A stretch of 64,000 bases of DNA from Bostrychus sinensis (lineage: Eukaryota > Chordata > Actinopteri > Gobiiformes > Eleotridae), in NCBI GenBank assembly GCA_020698575.1, contig CM036241.1:38981855-39045854 (forward strand). Direction: 5' to 3'. The notes below the pieces were generated by a model that made no database searches, was not told where the DNA came from, and worked only from the letters and a program-made list of their open reading frames with translations. Position 1 is the stretch's first letter. Each line of letters starts with the position of its first letter. This document shows positions 59,220 to 64,000 of this stretch, one piece after another. The position numbers were made by a program, and so were the translations under genes.

Positions 59220-61345
59220 CAGTGGTGTAGTCTACATTTTTGTAGTGGGTATACTGTGATCATTTCCCAGCAGCACCTCATATACACCCACACTAGTGTT
59301 GCTTATTAACATGTTATGTTTTTTGGGGTTGTGTTTTTTTTGTAGGTAGGACCTATACCTTGTTTAGCCAAACAGGAATAGTCTAGTTTTAAGAAAACAA
59401 ACAAAACAAAAGACAGAGATCAACAAACTGCACTAAACCAAGACCCAGGGCAAGTAAAGTGTGAGTAAAGAGTGATTTTATACAAAACCATTCAGCATTC
59501 AGAAGTGCTGGAGCAGCCAACTTGACCTACTTGGTACAATAAAGATATATACTGTGGTTTATAGTTTGTTGGTAATAATTATTGTACACAAATTTAATTA
59601 TTTTTTGATTCAACTGGAAAACTAGGCACAGTGGACAGAGTTCTTGAACCACTCAGAGTCTCAGAGTAAGATGCCAAATGCATCTCTCAATGACCTTGAT
59701 TCCCAAAACCAGTCAAACAATCCTAAAGGCCTAGATACACCAAGGCGACTCCCAGACTGCCACCGAAAAGACGGAGTGACAGCTCGTCTCTTCCCATCTC
59801 CTCTCGTTCCCTCCCGTTTCCTCACGTCGGATGACCTTTTTCCCTCTTCATACACCGAAGCGACAACCGACCTAAAGACCGTGTTTTGCGCATGCGCGTG
59901 ATGTAACTACCCCCCCAAAGCAGCAGATGGCGCTAGCCAGTGAACAAAGATAAACAGAAGTGACACAATGTTTGCGGAGTACATATGCATGTAGCGCGCC
60001 TTGGTCTGCCACTGTTCTCAGCTTGTTTGAACATTACAGAAGCGTGATAATGGCCGGTTTGGACATTGTTTTGTGTGGATTAGGTGCCGCTGCTCTGTTA
60101 CTTGAAGAAGATAACTTTCCGCACGGAATTGCGAAAAATGCAAAAATGGTGACAGTACGCTGCCACAGCGTTTGTCGCCTCTCGTCACTCCGCCACTTCC
60201 GCTAAAATTGCCGTGAGCTGATTGGCACGGCAGCTGTAGTGCTAGGCCTATCAGAGCACTTTGTGCCAAAGACCAAAGACGCCGATTCAACAACAAGGCC
60301 AATCGGCAGAAAACTGGTCAGACGGCCTCTGTCCTGGAGCGATGGGGGGCGACGGCGCATACATATCAAAAGGACGGAAATGAGCGACGTGGAAGAACCA
60401 TTCAGACGGCTTCAGATGGGCGATCGTCGCCTTGGTGTATGAAGGCCTTAATACATACAGTACACTAAATTAATCCTCTCCAAATATCACAAAAACACAA
60501 TTGTATGTGCTGTACAACTATACATAGAAATAATTTCAACACACAAATTGTCACCATCTGCTGCTCTGTGATGGCCCCTAACAGAGCTTTATGGAGATAA
60601 GAGAAGCAGTACCCAGTAAAAATGCCTACCTTGTCCTGAGTCAGATTTACAGACTGTCACTGTTGATACTGAGCTCATTTAGCATCTTCTGCTGTAGCTG
60701 TATTTGTCTTTAATACTCTACATTCTTTACTTGTACTCCCAGCCTTCTGCCTTAGTTTCCTCCTCTGTTACATGACAAAATATTCAGTTTAATGAACAGA
60801 GTGAAAACCTTTGGTCAGTGATTTGTCTCAGTAGCTTATTAAATGATGCTAATTTGATAAATTAGCCTACTTACATTTTAGCTCAGAGTCTCTCACTCCT
60901 CTGTGACCTCCTCTCCTGCTGTAGCTCTAGTATACGTGTCAAACGCCTGGTTTCTTGTGTTTTTATAAAGCTCTACAGCTGTGTCTTCTGTTGATGTCAT
61001 TTGTTTACTGTCTGAATCTGGTGCTGCTGTGGCGCGTTTACAACACACACGTTCATGAACAGGAGACAACCAATGAGAGCGCGGGGGAGGCGGGACAAGC
61101 GTCAGAGGAGCCAATGAGAAATGAGTCTTCCACAGAGCTCTGTTCGCTGCGCTGCTGCTGTGACGGGAACAGGAGGAGAGAGGCTGTAAAGAGTTAGCAC
61201 TGGTCTCTGTGAACACAGAAAAAAGTACCGAGGAAGTAATGATTGTTATGCATCATTGCGCACTTTTAAGTGGGTATACGGAATTCTGCAGCATTCATAG
61301 TGGGTATACAGCATATACCTGCGTATCACATAGACTACACCACTG
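59220..61345. mobile_element. hAT-like element (CAGTGGTGTAGTCTA ends) with nested insert
   Basis: The left end is CAGTGGTGTAGTCTACATTT and the right end is the complement of CAGTGGTGTAGTCTATGTGA. Flanking 8-bp sequences ACAGGACC (59212-59219) and ACGGGACC (61346-61353) match at 7 of 8, a hAT-type target duplication. A 722-bp Harbinger-like MITE sits inside. Without it the element is about 1.4 kb. I saw no intact transposase. Confidence 0.78.
59727..60448. mobile_element. PIF/Harbinger-type non-autonomous element
   Basis: The ends AGGCCTAGATACACCAAGGC and the complement of AGGCCTTCATACACCAAGGC are near-perfect inverted repeats. TAA flanks both sides (59724-59726, 60449-60451), the TWA-type 3-bp target of PIF/Harbinger. 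It is GC-rich against its surroundings. A short interior frame (about 60050-60130, MAGLDIVLCGLGAAALLLEE) resembles the N-terminus of a Harbinger-type transposase and may be all that is left of it; that link is an inference. Confidence 0.8.
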
Positions 61346-62600
61346 ACGGGACCCATCTGTGATTTATAGACCAGACAGACCTCTGGAGTTAAGGCTGTGA
61401 ACTAAAGGCCAAAAGAATCATCATCATCAATATATCATTCATTTTAGTAAAATCCTAGTTTTCTCAAAAACTGTTAATGTGTGTGTTTGTGTCCTGCAGT
61501 GTGACAGCTGTATTTTTCACAAAATCAATTTCTGACTGTGAAATAGCATTTTTTTATGATGGGACAGTGATATATTTATTAAGATAGCAAAACAGACATG
61601 TTTAATAATTTCTGACAAAAAATTTAAAATGGCCAAATTGTAGTGAATGAAAGAAAAAGTCACACCACAGGAATTATTAAAACATGTAGAAATAACAGAG
61701 ACATTTTCAGTTGCTTACAAAAAGCCTTGTTTACACTTGTTTAAATAAAACTTTTTATTTTTTTTTATATATATTCTTCATATTCAACTTCAAAGTTGTG
61801 TCATACTGCAGGACAAAACAAACAAACAAACAAACAAACAAAAAACTAAACCTACACCTACACAGACAGAAGAAATACCAGGTTACTGTGCAAGGTGTAC
61901 CCCGCCTCAGGCCCATAGTAGCTGGGATAGGTTACCAGCCTCCCTAAAATAAAGTCCCAATGTTAAATGAATGTGAGTGTTTTATTGCCACCTTTTGCCC
62001 TCCACTATTGCAGAGCTAGTGAATTATGAGGAACAGTTTTAGAGACAAATCACCAATGCATTCTGGGTAGTTTTGCCAACTTTTCTTTGGGCTTGCATTT
62101 TCTTGTGGACAAACAAAAACATGATCTTCTCCTTCTCCTGTTTATGGCATCATTTTGAACCAGAATTTCCTCAACGCTGACTTTAGGCTCGCTTTTAAAC
62201 TTCAAGGTGCGCTCTGTCTTCTTCTCTGCTTTTTACTGTCACACTCCCGCCCTGCAGGAGCCATTTTGTGTCCCGCTCCGGTGAAGAACGGTAGAAAACT
62301 GTCTCTTTTTAAAAACGTTTGTGAAGCGTGAGCTGTTTTTAATCTCGAGGACCACAGAGATGACTTGTCACCGGGTTTTTAGTCAAGCACAACCCAGATT
62401 CCTGGAGTGGTTTGGGGGGCAGAGCTGACACTTGAGGGCTGTGTGTAAACATTAGCAGGAGGCGGAGAAATGCAGAGTATTTCATCAGTGTTTATGCTTA
62501 TCCTCGCTCAGCAACACCAACTGTCAGAACCCAGTACCAGTTTTCCTCTGAAGCCAGAATTTGAGTTGGATTGGTCAAATGGAAAATCCCTGAGGTATTA
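61346..62600. other. Intergenic, possible promoter-like segment
   Basis: A (CAAA)n tract lies at about 61822-61845 and a dispersed-repeat copy at 61885-61945. 62200-62420 is GC/CpG-richer (TCCCGCCCTGCAGGAGCC, CCGCTCCGGTGAAGAACGG) and could be a promoter or first-exon region of a gene beyond the window, but no coding exon was recognised. Confidence 0.35.
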
Positions 62601-62639
62601 AGGTTATGGATCCTGGACTCTTCTCCAGATCTGAGCCAT

Positions 62640-62830
62640 GGATCCTAGACCGGAGAACCTGGCTGGAGGATTATTTTGCAAGTTTTAAGTTGATGGGGGA
62701 AACTGGAGCACCGAGAGGAAACCCACCCAGACACAGGGAGAGCATGCAAACTCCACAGAAAGGCCACACATGGTCCAGGAATCAAACCCAGGACCTTCTT
62801 GATGTGAGGCGACAGTGGTAACCACTTTTT
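62640..62830 (-). mobile_element. tRNA-derived SINE head
   Basis: The minus strand reads AGTGGTTACCACTGTCGCC (A-box-like) to GTCCTGGGTTTGATTCCTGG (B-box-like). The body contains the complement of GAGGAAACCCACCCAGACAC and GCATGCAAACTCCACAGAAA, a very common fish SINE. It is not a functional tRNA gene. Confidence 0.75.
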
Positions 62831-64000
62831 CCCTCTGGACATTAAAGTCTACCTTAGATTCACATATATTCACATAATAACTGAAGATGCTGCCGCTCAC
62901 GTGTTGTGTTGTTTTTTTGTTGTTGTTGTTGTTTTTTGGCCTTTGAAGACAGTCCTTTGGTTGCCTTGCACAGTAAGCTGGATTGTTGTTAAATTTGTGA
63001 GTTCATAATATCCATCTTGTCAGGCTCCCACTGATCCGTTTGGGTCCAGACCTATGGTGTGACAGTACTGCGGTGAGTGGGCGGGGTTTAGGTTTGTCGA
63101 CAACAACAAGCACTTTTACAAAAACAGTAAAATCTTATAACAATGTCTTTATTGTGTTGTTTTATTGTCGTAGTGGTTTGTTGTTTAGTTACAGAGCTGG
63201 AGCTTTATCCAATCAGCTCCAAGTATTCTACTGAAAGCCCTGCCCCTTTACAAACGTTTTCAACAGGAGACATTCCAGATTGATATAACGTTAGCAACTC
63301 TTTGCTAATGTTATTGCAATCTGGCTTTTTCCAGGTGAGTCCTATGGTTCAATTTGAGCAAAATTTTACCAGAGTATTACTGTAATAAGTAATACTGTAC
63401 TAATACTGTATATGTTTGTGTCAACAAGTGGTTCTCAAACTGGAGCCTTTTCTCACAGGAGTCTTGATTTAGTCCTGGTTTCGTTGTGGTTTTGACCTGA
63501 TTTAGTCCTCGCTCTGCTTTTTATTTAACTTTATATTGTCCAGGAGGACCAGGAATGCCATGGAAAAGCTAAAAGGAGAGGCTAATTGCAGAAGCTAATA
63601 TGTTTTGCAAATGCTTTTCTGAAAAGAAAGAAATACATTTAGAAAACGGTTTCCTAAATGGATTAAAGCATAAAGCTATTAATTCTTCTTTTAATAAAAG
63701 CATTTAGTAATCCATTTATTAAATGCTCTTTTAAAAACTTGTTTATTAAAAGCTTTATTCCTTTGTGCATGGTGCTCCCGGTCCTCCATATTAAATCAGC
63801 CCTAACCAGTTAAGACAATAATAAGGATCATTTTGACTTCATGTTCTTATAATAGCTCCGTGGTTATATAAAGTCTTCTTCTAGCTCCAGCCTGAGTTCA
63901 TGTGAGTGCACTTTGAATATTTGATGTTTTTGATCAGATTTTTCACCTGCAGCAACTCTCCACAATAAAACTCCTCTATTTCCTCTGAGTCCACTGTCTG
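62831..64000. other. Right edge, no gene recognised
   Basis: It contains a (TTG)n tract at about 62909-62935 and one weak TTTAGTCCTGG trace near 63468. No exon was supported; any gene would lie beyond the window. Confidence 0.35.

Overview
This is a vertebrate, almost certainly teleost fish, nuclear window. Genes are split by GT-AG introns, coding density is low, long ATT/AT/AGT microsatellites are common, and many typical fish transposons are present (hAT and PIF/Harbinger-like MITEs, Tc1/mariner remnants, tRNA-derived SINEs, L2/Rex1-type LINEs). No prokaryotic gene, operon, CRISPR array or virus was seen. Four protein-coding loci could be rebuilt exon by exon from splice sites, reading phase and remembered family sequences; one further hypothetical gene and one pseudogene were found. 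Layout: 1-7.1 kb holds B4GALT7 on the minus strand (six coding exons, 325 aa, complete), the Golgi enzyme that adds the first galactose of the glycosaminoglycan linker. 9.7-14.1 kb holds TMED9 on the minus strand (five exons, 223 aa, complete), a p24 cargo receptor of the early secretory pathway; B4GALT7 and TMED9 are also neighbours in human. 15.3-16.5 kb carries a poorly known acidic ORF. 18.3-23.9 kb on the plus strand carries a TMEM216/TMEM80-family transition-zone membrane protein gene whose model includes two micro-exons, with a LINE in one intron. 30.4-39.1 kb on the plus strand carries a complete eight-exon adhesion GPCR (685 aa, ADGRF-like) with a Thr-rich mucin-like stalk. A tail-to-tail, frameshifted copy of its large 3' exon lies at 43.3-44.4 kb. 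From 44.4 kb to the right end I found no convincing intact gene, only LINE debris, MITEs, SINEs and satellites. The most unusual structural feature is an 11-bp repeat, TTTAGTCCTGG and variants, that occurs as arrays or degenerate runs at about fourteen places in 64 kb, in both orientations, inside introns, at the TMED9 stop codon and between genes. Several arrays have higher-order periods (34, 55 and about 319 bp, the last two being exact multiples of 11). A second informative feature is a tandem duplication in TMED9 intron 1 in which one copy holds a hAT MITE with an 8-bp target duplication and the other preserves the empty site. All family assignments come from remembered protein families and visible motifs; no database search was possible.
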